Shown: one piece after another, positions 5,711 through 13,726 of the stretch | Layout: every line of letters starts with the position of its first letter | Numbering within the stretch: position 1 is the stretch's first letter | From: a virus | IMG/VR virus record: IMGVR_UViG_3300031999_000088 | Span: 1 to 39,077 of that record | DNA: 39,077 nt | Strand: one strand, 5' to 3' | Notes under the pieces: model-generated | Databases searched by the model: none | Told to the model about the DNA's origin: nothing | The model's input: only the letters and a program-made list of their open reading frames with translations | Position numbers and translations under genes: made by a program

Positions 5711-5979
5711 CCGGCTACGGCTCCGGCTACGGCTCCGGCGGCTCCGGCGACGGCTCCGGCTACGGCGACGGCTCCGGCTACGGCTCCGGCTCCGGCGACG
5801 GCTACGGCTCCGGCTCCGGCTACGGCGACGGCGACGGCTACGGCTACGGCTCCGGCGACGGCTACGGCTCCGGCTCCGGCGACGGCTCCGGCGACGGCTA
5901 CGGCTCCGGCGACGGCTCCGGCTACGGCTCCGGCTACGGCTACGGCTCCGGCGACGGCTACGGCTCCGGCTCCGGCTGA
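5698..5979 (+). CDS. Gly-(Tyr/Ser/Asp) repeat protein
   Basis: The 93-residue frame starts inside the end of the upstream gene. After MDEVT it is essentially 43 Gly-X dipeptides in which X is Tyr, Ser or Asp only. Every residue uses one codon (GGC, TAC, TCC, GAC). The result is an acidic, aromatic, fully disordered chain resembling condensate-forming or adhesive low-complexity proteins. No function is known. The near-perfect frame over 260 bp supports translation, though the DNA repeat alone could also keep it open. Confidence 0.6.
   Translation: MDEVTGYGSGYGSGGSGDGSGYGDGSGYGSGSGDGYGSGSGYGDGDGYGYGSGDGYGSGSGDGSGDGYGSGDGSGYGSGYGYGSGDGYGSGSG
5713..5976 (+). repeat. Hexanucleotide repeat tract GGC-NNC
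   Basis: The tract is built from GGCTAC, GGCTCC and GGCGAC units in irregular order, with one extra GGC near its start. TAC differs from TCC and GAC by one base each. The order is not periodic, so simple slippage alone does not explain it. Confidence 0.9.
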
Positions 5980-5995
5980 AAGGAAAGGAAACAAC

Positions 5996-6616
5996 ATGAC
6001 CATCACAAGAGCACTCGCGGAGTTGAAACTCCTCGAGAAGCGGATCAAAGACGCGACTGAGGCAGCGGTCTTCGTCGATCTCTACCAGAACCGACGGAAG
6101 ATCACGCGTCGCACGAACAAGCCAACGGAGGCATTCGAGAAGGAGGCCAAGGCGGCGTTCACCCAGGTCCAGGACCTCATCGAGCGCAGAGCCAACATCC
6201 GGTCTGTCATCACGAAGTCAAACGCCCTAACCCAGGTGGACATCGGCAAGGTCACGATGACCGTCGCTGAGGCCATCGAGCGGAAGCGGTCCATCGAACT
6301 GCCCCGGGCGCTCCTCGCTCAGATGACAACCCAATTCCGGCAGGCTCAAGCCGTCATCGAGAAGGAGCAGGCGGCCCTCCAGTCTCAGGTCGCCACGATG
6401 CTCGAGAAAAACCTGGGCGGCGACAAGAGACCATCGGAGGGCGACTACGAAGCGATCGCCAAGCCGTTCATCGAAGCCAACGAGATGAAGCTCGCCGACC
6501 CCCTCGACCTCGAGAAGAGGATCGCCGTGCTGAAGGAGAGCATCGAGGACTTCCTCAAGAACGTCGACTTCGCGCTCTCGGAGGTGAACGCGAAAACAGA
6601 GATCGAGGTCGAGTAG
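5996..6616 (+). CDS. Helical coiled-coil phage protein
   Basis: This 206-residue protein is almost entirely charged helix: residues 1-70 (LAELKLLEKRIKDA), 105-140 (LLAQMTTQFRQAQAVIEKEQAAL) and a C-terminal helix. It contains no Cys pairs and no membrane segment. An AAAGGAAAGGA site precedes ATG 5996. Similar-looking proteins occur in phage early regions, but I know no function. A homo-oligomeric coiled coil is likely. Confidence 0.65.
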   Translation: MTITRALAELKLLEKRIKDATEAAVFVDLYQNRRKITRRTNKPTEAFEKEAKAAFTQVQDLIERRANIRSVITKSNALTQVDIGKVTMTVAEAIERKRSIELPRALLAQMTTQFRQAQAVIEKEQAALQSQVATMLEKNLGGDKRPSEGDYEAIAKPFIEANEMKLADPLDLEKRIAVLKESIEDFLKNVDFALSEVNAKTEIEVE

Positions 6617-6947
6617 TCTTCCATGGGGACGACGCGGCGAAAACCAGGAACGAACATGCCCGGGCTCCTATGGGATAACAGGAGCACTGACCGCTCAGGG
6701 ATGAGCATATGCCTAAGGAGCATACGTGGTAGGTCAAACCTACGGACCTACGACTCACGAAAAGCTCAACGTGCAACGAGTAGCGTTCAGGACTCAGGAC
6801 TGAGGACTCAGGTTTCAGCCGATGAACGATGAAGCCTTAGCGTTCACTCAAACCCGAGAGCACGGTTCGGGGATTCATGTTCATGCCCTCTGGTAAGCCG
6901 CTCGGCTGCCGCACCGTCCCCTTCTTCTTTCTCGAAAAGGAACCATC
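6617..6947 (+). other. Gene-free stretch with several small hairpins
   Basis: No convincing gene is present; a 69-codon frame (6623-6832) has Arg/Ser-rich, shadow-like composition. Visible elements are the hairpin GCTCCT...AGGAGC near 6664-6685, GTAGGT-CAA-ACCTAC near 6729-6743 with a second GACCTAC behind it, and a GGACTCA/GGACTGA tandem repeat near 6790-6812. It lies between the early genes and the replication gene. Candidates are a replication origin or a structured RNA. Confidence 0.5.
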
Positions 6948-7199
6948 GTGGCCATCGACAAGACGACGGATGAGTACAAGCGGACGCTGGCGAAGTGGAA
7001 GGACTACTATTCCGGGTGGTCACTCGAACGGCTATCCCGGGAGCGCATTGACTTGCGAGAACTGATCCACAAGCGGGGCGAGGTAGTGGAACTCATGGCA
7101 CGGCGCACCGCGTGCTACGAACTCCTGGACCGTCAGATCAATGGTCGGTACGAAGGAGACCGAGGCGGACGAGGCAAGTCGATACGGGCCGGACGATGA
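6948..7199 (+). CDS. Small charged helical protein
   Basis: GTG 6948 lies behind AAAAGGA and encodes 83 residues (MAIDKTTDEYKRTLAKWKDYYSG start). It is helical and highly charged, ending in an Arg/Gly-rich tail. The stop TGA (7197-7199) is one base before the replication gene's ATG at 7201, so the two are probably coupled. No family is recognised. Confidence 0.6.
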   Translation: MAIDKTTDEYKRTLAKWKDYYSGWSLERLSRERIDLRELIHKRGEVVELMARRTACYELLDRQINGRYEGDRGGRGKSIRAGR

Positions 7200-7200
7200 T

Positions 7201-8085
7201 ATGGCGAACGGTCGCATCGTGAACTGCAAGATCGTCCACAACCCGATCATCCGGGATGTGATGCAGACCGACACCGAACGCCTCACATTCACTTGGCTCA
7301 TCACGTTCGCGGACGGCTTCGGAAGACATCTCGCCGACGCCAAGGTCATCCGGGGATTGCTCTACGCAGCTCGTGCACCGGAAGAACATCCGACCTGGGA
7401 GGAGATGGAAGAATACCTGGAGCGGTGGAATGAAGCCGGGATCATCGGACTCTACGAAGCCGACGGGCAACGGTACCTTCACTTTCCAAAGTGGAGGCAA
7501 AACCAGCCTGGACTCCGGATGAAGGAACGCCCCTCCATCCCGCCGCCCCCGGGAGTGAACGATGAGACCTTCCCCACGTCCTGGTACGACGAGGAGAAGG
7601 CGACGATGCCCTACGACCCGAACGAGCCACACATGAAGATCGCCACTGCGTGGTACAAGCGGTACGCTGAGGTGACCGCTCGTCTCGTGCGCCCGGGGCC
7701 TTCGGACTACCTCTCGGCAAAGGGTGTCTTCGACCGGTGCGAGATAGACGACGTGATGAAGGCCGTGGAGTTCTACTTCCGGACTGGGCTAGTGAACTGG
7801 TGGGCACTCGACAAGAAGGATCGTAGGCAGTACAACTTCCAGGGTTTCTGCAAGAACATCGCGACCATCATGGCCGCCATGAATGAGCCGGAGGATCAGC
7901 AACTCGTGGCACGGCACTGCCGGTACTGTGGTCTGAGACGAATGCCTACATCCACCGGTCCGTGCCCGAAGTGCGGGACGTTGGACGGCTCGGACCGGCC
8001 ACCGAAGAAGACGGTTCCCTCTACGGAGGAGGACAACATTGACACGGACCAATCTGCGACCGCGGATTCCGCGGAGCAGTTTTGA
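7201..8085 (+). CDS. Phage replication initiator / replisome organizer-like protein
   Basis: The chosen ATG 7201 directly follows the upstream stop (294 residues). An in-frame ATG at 7141 would add 20 residues but overlap that gene. The N-terminal domain (SKIVHNP-like start, LTFTWLITFADGFGR, WEEMEEYLERWNEAGIIGLYEADGQRYLHFPKWRQNQ) is the winged-helix type seen in phage replication initiators. The C-terminus has HCRYCG...GPCPKCGT, a four-Cys zinc ribbon. It should bind the phage origin and load host helicase, by analogy. The 331-bp gap upstream is a possible origin. Confidence 0.65.
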   Translation: MANGRIVNCKIVHNPIIRDVMQTDTERLTFTWLITFADGFGRHLADAKVIRGLLYAARAPEEHPTWEEMEEYLERWNEAGIIGLYEADGQRYLHFPKWRQNQPGLRMKERPSIPPPPGVNDETFPTSWYDEEKATMPYDPNEPHMKIATAWYKRYAEVTARLVRPGPSDYLSAKGVFDRCEIDDVMKAVEFYFRTGLVNWWALDKKDRRQYNFQGFCKNIATIMAAMNEPEDQQLVARHCRYCGLRRMPTSTGPCPKCGTLDGSDRPPKKTVPSTEEDNIDTDQSATADSAEQF

Positions 8086-8119
8086 GCATTCCTGCTGGAA
8101 AGGCAGGAGAGGAGGTTCT

Positions 8120-9424
8120 ATGAAGAGGTTTTTGCCGTGGCTTGTCGCTGCGGCCCTGCTCGTGGCCTCAGTGGCCATCGTAATCGGCGGAGCGGTCGGA
8201 AGGAATCGAGTGGTCACCAAAGGTGTGACCATCGACGCTGCCGGAGTCTATGGGCCCATCTGGGGAAAGCAGATCGAAGTATTCACGGCACTCACGGAGA
8301 TCAATGTGAACTACATCGGCTTCAACACCGCGGATGGCACTACCATCGCGCTCGACTCCATGATAAATGCCGGGATCGTGCCAAACGTCCTCGTGGACTT
8401 CACGGGGCGTGCCTCGAAGTACATGATCCAGACCTCGAAGTTGAAGGCGATGGACTTGAAGCCTTACATGACCAAGGCCGAGATCGCAGAGTTCTACGAT
8501 CTCGTACCGTGGACAAGGAACGGGAAGATTCTGGGCCTCCCGAATCCTTCCCCCGGTCAGGCGATGTGCGTCAACACGACACTCTTGGAGAAGTACGGTA
8601 TTCCGATCCCCAACGCAGGTTGGACCATCGACGAGTTCCTCACCATGGCCAAACAGTTGAAATCCTTTGGAGCTTGGGCCACCGTCCTCTTCGCAGCCAA
8701 CCCGAGTTCCGACTACCTCTACGTGAACTGGTTCGGAGCGTTCGGAGCCAGGATCTTCACGGGTGGCGATTACTCCAAGACCACCGTTCAGTCTGACGCT
8801 GGCCTGAAGACGTTCACCTTTTTCAACGATCTCGTGAAGAACGGCTACGCACCCAAGGAGGCGGCCGAACTGTGGGATGATGCCGCACTCGAAATCTGGA
8901 TGAAAGGCAACGTCGCCTTCATGCCGTTGCGTCCGGACTGGGTACTCGTCTACAAGGCCATCGCGAAGGATCAGAAACTCAACGAGGCATGGTTCGATTA
9001 CAAGTTCCTCCCGTTCCCCGCTGGCCAAGGCGTGAAGGTAACCCCCACGGTGGGAGCTGGTTCAACCATGGTAGCCTTCGAGAAGCGAGACAAGGCCCAG
9101 AATGCAGCGGCAGCCAAGTTCAGCGTCTGGGCAACAGGGAAAGACACCAACTATGCCTTCACCCGACAGGGAGCGTTCTCGGCTCTCAGGGTGCCTACCG
9201 ATCCCCCCATGGACGAGATGATAGTCCGTACAGCCGATTGGCTCGTGGTCCGTGACATCGCCAACACGGCCGGCTGGATGGACGTGGGCTACACCCTACC
9301 GATGTACACCATGATCCGGCAGGAGCTACCGAAGCGCCTACAGGCGATGTGGAAGGGTGACCAGACCCCTGCGGAAGCCCTGGCGGCCTACGCCGCGTTC
9401 ATCAACGAGGCCGTCAAGAAGTGA
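8120..9424 (+). CDS. ABC-importer solute-binding protein (sugar type)
   Basis: This 434-residue protein starts at ATG 8120 behind GGAGAGGAGG. Residues 1-27 form a Lys/Arg start and a hydrophobic stretch, a signal peptide or membrane anchor; there is no lipobox Cys. The mature part has the layout of cluster-B (UgpB/MalE-like) binding proteins: IEVFTALTEINVNYI, NAGIVPNVLVDFTG, GKILGLPNP, VNTTLLEKYGIPIPNAGWTIDEFL, and MKGNVAFMPLRPDW. It would capture a solute outside the membrane for the two permeases that follow. Sugar or a sugar-phosphate is likely, but the ligand is not readable. It sits in a phage operon, and no ATPase gene accompanies it. Confidence 0.85.
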   Translation: MKRFLPWLVAAALLVASVAIVIGGAVGRNRVVTKGVTIDAAGVYGPIWGKQIEVFTALTEINVNYIGFNTADGTTIALDSMINAGIVPNVLVDFTGRASKYMIQTSKLKAMDLKPYMTKAEIAEFYDLVPWTRNGKILGLPNPSPGQAMCVNTTLLEKYGIPIPNAGWTIDEFLTMAKQLKSFGAWATVLFAANPSSDYLYVNWFGAFGARIFTGGDYSKTTVQSDAGLKTFTFFNDLVKNGYAPKEAAELWDDAALEIWMKGNVAFMPLRPDWVLVYKAIAKDQKLNEAWFDYKFLPFPAGQGVKVTPTVGAGSTMVAFEKRDKAQNAAAAKFSVWATGKDTNYAFTRQGAFSALRVPTDPPMDEMIVRTADWLVVRDIANTAGWMDVGYTLPMYTMIRQELPKRLQAMWKGDQTPAEALAAYAAFINEAVKK

Positions 9425-10269
9425 AACCTTTGGTAGCCTACGTTCTGTTACTGCCTGCACTCTTCGGGTTCCTCTTGTGCGGGTTGCTTCCAGTGATGGG
9501 CGTAGGCTACCTTTCCTTCTTCAAGTCCGACCTCCTCCACGACGACGTGTGGGTAGGATTCGGAAACTACGTGACGGCACTCACGGAAGGCCACTGGCTC
9601 TCCGCGTTGCGAGCCTCTGCCTTCTACGCCGTCAGTACCGTCATCCTCCAAGTCGGAGGTGGACTCATCCTGGCCTTCACGGCCTATCACGCGGGCCGAA
9701 GATGGTTGTCCGCCTCCCGATTCCTTTTCTTCCTTCCAACGTTCTCGGCAGGTCTCGTGATTTCCCAGATGTGGCGGTCTCTTCTACACCCGATGGGCTG
9801 GGCCGTCGTGGCGATGAAGTCTCTCGGACTCGACTTCTGGCATTCTCCCCTCGCCGTTATGACCGCTATCACACTTTCCCATTTCTCGGCCAACGTGGGC
9901 GGGCAGGCCGTCGTCTTCCTCTCCGTACTCCTCGGGATCGGTCAGGAGTACAAGGATGCGGCCCGGGTGGATGGAGCCTCGAATGCTCTCATCTCCCGTC
10001 GCATCTTCCTCCCGATGATCTCCACCACAGTCCTCGTCATGGCTGTGATGCAGTTCATCGGGGCTTTCCAGATGTGGGAGACTCCACGGTTCATCTCGAA
10101 CGGAGCTCCGGACGGGAAGTCCGCTACCCTCATGTTCGACGTGTGGCAGACCGCTTTTGTCCAGAATGACTTCGGTCTTGCTTCGGCCAAGACGATCATC
10201 ATGGCCGTCGTGATCGCCGTCGGGGTGGGTATCGCACGCATCATCCAGAAGGGGACATCCTGTGCGTAA
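9421..10269 (+). CDS. ABC-importer permease 1 (MalF/UgpA-like)
   Basis: GTG 9421 overlaps the binding-protein stop as GTGA; 282 residues. About six hydrophobic segments are visible, the first at residues 3-34. The cytoplasmic coupling loop that docks the ATPase is intact at residues 176-198 (EYKDAARVDGASNALISRR, then IFLP), a good match to EAA-x3-G-x9-I-x-LP. The order binding protein, MalF-like, MalG-like is the usual CUT1 order. The reading frame is undamaged. The intact EAA loop implies that it still recruits an ATPase, presumably one from the host. Confidence 0.88.
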   Translation: MKPLVAYVLLLPALFGFLLCGLLPVMGVGYLSFFKSDLLHDDVWVGFGNYVTALTEGHWLSALRASAFYAVSTVILQVGGGLILAFTAYHAGRRWLSASRFLFFLPTFSAGLVISQMWRSLLHPMGWAVVAMKSLGLDFWHSPLAVMTAITLSHFSANVGGQAVVFLSVLLGIGQEYKDAARVDGASNALISRRIFLPMISTTVLVMAVMQFIGAFQMWETPRFISNGAPDGKSATLMFDVWQTAFVQNDFGLASAKTIIMAVVIAVGVGIARIIQKGTSCA

Positions 10270-11062
10270 AGCCATCCTGGTCGTCTTCCTTCTTCTCCTC
10301 TTCTTCCCTCTGTACTGGATGGCGGTCGGTTCCATCTCCTCGGGCGCCTCGATGGCGAAGATTCCCCCGTCTTTCTTCCCTGCCGAACCTACGGCAGGGA
10401 CATACCGCTTTCTTCTCAGCGCCCCGAACCTCGTGTTGTGGATCGCGAACACAGTGATTCTACTCTGCTTCGGTGTCTCTTCCTCCGTCGTTGCAGCGGT
10501 AGCGGCCGGGTTCGCGTTGTCGGTTCGCCCCCGGGGTTGGCGGGTAGTTGTCGGTTGTCTTCTCACCGGCCTACTCGTCCCCCGGGTGGCTCTTACCGTT
10601 CCCATGTTTCTCGAAGTGACCAGGATAGGACTCACCGGTACCCTAGTGGGTGCCGCCGTTCCTCTCCTCTACTTCCCATCTGGCGTCCTCCTCTCCATGG
10701 GTTACTTCCGAGGTATCCCCAAGGAACTCTTCGAGGAGGCCGTCATAGCAGGAGCCACAGACATCGACGTACTCCGTACCATCGCGATCCCGAACGCCGG
10801 CCCCGTGGTCGGTCTACTCATTCTCTTCCAGGCTGTAGCATCCACTTCCGATTACCTGTGGCAATCTCTCATCCTACGGATGGAGAGTACCTTCACCTAC
10901 ATCGTCGGCATTCTGGATACAGCAACCCAAGCTCCAGTGATCGTGAAGAACACCCAGGGGATGAACTGCGCTGCGGCCATCCTGATCTTTCTCCCCTTCG
11001 TCCTCATCTACATCTTCACTGCTCGATACTTCACACAAGACCCACTGAAAGGACTCAGATGA
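10262..11062 (+). CDS. ABC-importer permease 2 (MalG/UgpE-like)
   Basis: GTG 10262 overlaps the end of permease 1 by eight bases; 266 residues with about six membrane segments. The EAA loop lies at residues 155-177 (ELFEEAVIAGATDIDVLRT, then IAIP). The N-terminus (a short Arg/Lys start, one segment, then a periplasmic loop ending in a TYRFLL-type motif) fits MalG/UgpE partners. It would pair with permease 1 to form the channel. The stop overlaps the next phage gene as ATGA, so the importer genes are locked into the phage operon. Confidence 0.88.
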   Translation: MRKAILVVFLLLLFFPLYWMAVGSISSGASMAKIPPSFFPAEPTAGTYRFLLSAPNLVLWIANTVILLCFGVSSSVVAAVAAGFALSVRPRGWRVVVGCLLTGLLVPRVALTVPMFLEVTRIGLTGTLVGAAVPLLYFPSGVLLSMGYFRGIPKELFEEAVIAGATDIDVLRTIAIPNAGPVVGLLILFQAVASTSDYLWQSLILRMESTFTYIVGILDTATQAPVIVKNTQGMNCAAAILIFLPFVLIYIFTARYFTQDPLKGLR

Positions 11063-11286
11063 CTACAGACCAGTTCCCTTATGTCGACGAAGAGTTTATC
11101 GTCGCCCTCAAGGCCCGGCATAATGCCGTACAGGCGATGTTCGTGAACGCAAAGGAGATAGAGGAATCCATGGCGATCGTGATGGTCCACGGTTCCGACG
11201 CTCACCGCGACCGTGCCAAGTTGATCGGAATATACGACGTAGTCAAAGAAGCCATGCTCAAAATGGTTGAAGGGATGAAGCTGTGA
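11059..11286 (+). CDS. Small helical protein inside the cargo operon
   Basis: ATG 11059 overlaps the permease stop (ATGA), with AAGGA upstream; 75 residues. It is helical and acidic with several Met near the end. No membrane segment or signal is seen, and it is far too small for an ATPase. The stop TGA overlaps the next GTG at 11283. No family is recognised. Confidence 0.6.
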   Translation: MTTDQFPYVDEEFIVALKARHNAVQAMFVNAKEIEESMAIVMVHGSDAHRDRAKLIGIYDVVKEAMLKMVEGMKL

Positions 11287-12098
11287 ACAGAGGCACAGAA
11301 CGCTCCATCGTCAGGATCGCACCAACCAGAGACGGCTTTACCAACCCTTCGGAGCGGCTACCCAACAAGCACTCGGGGCTCCTGTGCGGGCACACCCCGG
11401 ACGAGTGGTGGGCACTCCAGTCGTGGTCCTCGGAACTCATCACCACGTCAATCCTGGTGGCAGAGACCGAGAAACACGCAGATCGTCTTAAGGCACAACT
11501 CCTGAAGTACAACATCGAAATCTTGGTCAGGCCAGAGACGATGAACCATCCATGTCAGGATTCAGGAGGATTCCCGACCTGGTGGGGTTACCTATGGGCG
11601 CTGGAACACATCGGGAACATCCAGTACGTGCTGCCTGACTTCGTGGTGAACCCGCTCCGGAAACCGGGTGACTACGACCGGATCATCCGGGCGTTCGACG
11701 AGAAGATGGCCTCGCCCAATCCAGACGCCGTTGCGGGCATCCGGTCCATGAGTTCAGCTTGCAAGACCGACTTCTCCTTCTTGCGGAAGGAGGGCGACCG
11801 GCTTGTGAACCAGTACCGGACAGACATCGGGAACTCCCGGTACTGGCCAACCTACGCAACGGTTGGTACCCTCACGGTCTGCACCGCGGGGTACTATGAG
11901 TGGGCGAGACTGGCCACAGAGGCCGGGATCTTCCAGTTCTTTGATGGCCAACCGTGGCTCTTCGAGACCGAGGAGTGGCAGGAGCTACACATCGACCACC
12001 CCGACCAGTGGGACCTCGCCGAGTTCTGGATGGCCAGGAAGATCGGTGGAGTCGAGGCGTTTGAGGAGTACAGGAGGACATGGCATGGCGCTTCTTGA
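11283..12098 (+). CDS. CMP-sugar synthetase-like nucleotidyltransferase
   Basis: GTG 11283 overlaps the upstream stop; 271 residues. The N-terminal half looks like the CMP-Kdo/CMP-nonulosonate synthetase fold. SERLPNKHSGLLCG resembles the R-x-P-x-K nucleotide loop. It is followed by LITTSILVAETEKHADRL and EILVRPETMNH, then a segment (YVLPDFVVNPLRKPGDYDRI) that resembles LQPTSPLR-x-x-x-DID. Such enzymes activate an acidic sugar with CTP. The classic LQPTSP Gln and Ser are replaced, so substrate or activity may differ. The C-terminal third is Trp-rich and not recognised. The DUF115 gene downstream fits a sugar-transfer pathway. Confidence 0.5.
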   Translation: MNRGTERSIVRIAPTRDGFTNPSERLPNKHSGLLCGHTPDEWWALQSWSSELITTSILVAETEKHADRLKAQLLKYNIEILVRPETMNHPCQDSGGFPTWWGYLWALEHIGNIQYVLPDFVVNPLRKPGDYDRIIRAFDEKMASPNPDAVAGIRSMSSACKTDFSFLRKEGDRLVNQYRTDIGNSRYWPTYATVGTLTVCTAGYYEWARLATEAGIFQFFDGQPWLFETEEWQELHIDHPDQWDLAEFWMARKIGGVEAFEEYRRTWHGAS

Positions 12099-12405
12099 CT
12101 CCCGACTCTCGATGAGGCCGAACCAAGATGTCATCGACCTCGGCAACGACATGATTCCCAATCAGGGACTGATCGCCGAGGTACAGGATTCGGCGGATGG
12201 CCTGAAGTGGCACACGTGCGCCATCTTGCCTATCCCTGGTCAACTCATGCGCTACATGCAAGTCCGCATACGCCAGATGCCAAAGATAGGCGCCTTCAGG
12301 AGGGCCAACGAGCCACTCGTCAGAGAGCACCAGAGTTCCTGGGATGAGATGCAGAAATACATCACCGGAGAGTCAATAGAAAGGAACCCCTATGATCGGC
12401 CCTGA
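12085..12405 (+). CDS. Hypothetical protein between sugar-type genes
   Basis: ATG 12085 lies behind AGGAGG and overlaps the previous gene by 14 bases; 106 residues. It is a mixed alpha/beta soluble protein (GLKWHTCAILPIPGQLMRYM), with no motif I can name. Its end overlaps the DUF115 gene by 14 bases. Coupling on both sides suggests one functional unit with its neighbours. Confidence 0.6.
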   Translation: MALLDSRLSMRPNQDVIDLGNDMIPNQGLIAEVQDSADGLKWHTCAILPIPGQLMRYMQVRIRQMPKIGAFRRANEPLVREHQSSWDEMQKYITGESIERNPYDRP

Positions 12406-13714
12406 TGGACAGAAGATCGACAACGCCCCGGAGCAGAAAATCCGGATCGACCACACCCAACTCAAGATGAACTGGAAGAGGCAGAACTTCCGGGATGAGG
12501 TACGAAACGCCCACATCAACTACCAGTTCCTCCAGGAAGGCCACAAGACCGGAGAGGTCCTGGATGTCCACAACCTCCCGGCGGTGGACGGCAAGAAACC
12601 GTGTCTCGTCATCGGCTCGGGATCGTCCCTCAACGACTACCTCGAGAAGATGATCGAATGGCCTGGCGACGTCATCTGTTCGACGTCTCACGTTTCCACC
12701 CTGACTTACTATGGAAGGCCGCCGAATTACGTTGTCGGCGTAGACCCCCGGTTCTCCGTTGATTGCGAGTTCCTGTTTCCCCATCCAGAGCAACTGAAAA
12801 ACACCACGTTCGTCACTCACCCCGGAGGACCACCTGGGTACTTCAAGATGTGGCCTGCCAAGATCGCCCTCTTCGGTCTCATGGACTCTTCCGAACCCTA
12901 CTACCTCACCGTTCAGCGCATCGCCTACGACTGGATCAGAGGGTTCTTCGTCCCCCTGGCCGATGCCGTATCGGCAGAACTTGCTCTGGCCCTGTCGCTC
13001 GGGTACCACCCCATCTATCTGATCGGAGTGGACTACGGTGGCGACAGATTCGATGCCAAGTTCTGGAACACCGAGAAGAAGGAGTGGTGGACCAAGTCGG
13101 GCAAAGGAACGGCCGACGAATACTGGGTCAAGACGAAGAACGACATCAAGACCGAGCCGATGATGCTCTACATGAAGACCGGCGCCTTGCTCACCATCCT
13201 CACCATTCTGCGCCTTGGGCGGTACGAGAACAAAAGACCGTCCGTCTTCAACCTGTCGGACCGGAGTGCCATCACCGAACTGCCTCACGCCAAGTGGGCC
13301 GCGGCAGTCCGAAACGCCCACGACCTCATCCGCCCATGGGACGATGCCACCCAGGATGCCATCTTCGAGCAGATCGAGGTTACCCTCGCGCGCCTGGACG
13401 TGTACGTGGGGTATGTCAACAACGGACTCCACGAAGGGGTACGGATCGTCCAGGCTACGGACTACGATTTCCTGCGGAAGCAGGTCGAGGAACTGAACGG
13501 GAATCTCAAGGAGTCGAAGATTCAGGCCGTGGCGAAGGAAATCCAGACGGGCAAGTCGATACCGGAACTCATCAAGGAAGGGGTCTTGGAACCTCCCCCG
13601 GGCATCCCGAAGGAGGAGTACGCCAACTACGACCCGGCCAAGATCAGGTGGATCGCGGACGTGGATGCTTACATAGAACGTGCGAAAGACCTTCGCAAAC
13701 GCGCCGTAGAGTGA
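12392..13714 (+). CDS. DUF115 / Maf-like (MptE-like) protein
   Basis: This 440-residue protein starts at ATG 12392 behind AAAGGA. The core motif CLVIGSGSSLNDYL (residues 71-84) and YVVGVDPRFS (around Asp118) mark DUF115, the domain of motility accessory factor (Maf) proteins and MptE-like pyrophosphokinases. Maf proteins transfer CMP-activated nonulosonic acids to flagellin. Here the protein follows a CMP-sugar-synthetase-like gene. PLADAVSAELALALSLGY with LIGVDYGGDRFD also matches the family. The C-terminal 150 residues are helical. DUF115 genes also occur near terminase genes in other phages, where their job is unknown. Confidence 0.7.
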   Translation: MIGPDGQKIDNAPEQKIRIDHTQLKMNWKRQNFRDEVRNAHINYQFLQEGHKTGEVLDVHNLPAVDGKKPCLVIGSGSSLNDYLEKMIEWPGDVICSTSHVSTLTYYGRPPNYVVGVDPRFSVDCEFLFPHPEQLKNTTFVTHPGGPPGYFKMWPAKIALFGLMDSSEPYYLTVQRIAYDWIRGFFVPLADAVSAELALALSLGYHPIYLIGVDYGGDRFDAKFWNTEKKEWWTKSGKGTADEYWVKTKNDIKTEPMMLYMKTGALLTILTILRLGRYENKRPSVFNLSDRSAITELPHAKWAAAVRNAHDLIRPWDDATQDAIFEQIEVTLARLDVYVGYVNNGLHEGVRIVQATDYDFLRKQVEELNGNLKESKIQAVAKEIQTGKSIPELIKEGVLEPPPGIPKEEYANYDPAKIRWIADVDAYIERAKDLRKRAVE

Positions 13715-13720
13715 TAGAAT
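13692..13720 (+). promoter_or_regulatory. Promoter before the terminase genes, probable leaderless start
   Basis: TTCGCA (13692-13697; 4 of 6 matches), a 17-bp spacer and TAGAAT (13715-13720; 5 of 6) end six bases before ATG 13727. The six bases AGAGGA could be a cramped ribosome site, but transcription should begin at or next to the start codon. It overlaps the end of the DUF115 gene. Confidence 0.5.
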
Positions 13721-13726
13721 AGAGGA

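Noticed and set aside
5488-6048. Long antisense frame rich in Gly-Ala-Val over the Gly-X tract
   Set aside because: It is the mirror of the hexanucleotide repeat; open frames on the other strand follow automatically from GGC-NNC units.
11059-12405. Missing ATPase of the ABC importer hidden in the downstream genes
   Set aside because: No Walker A (GxxGxGKS/T) or ABC signature (LSGGQ) is present in any frame of these genes; the only P-loop I found is in the terminase.
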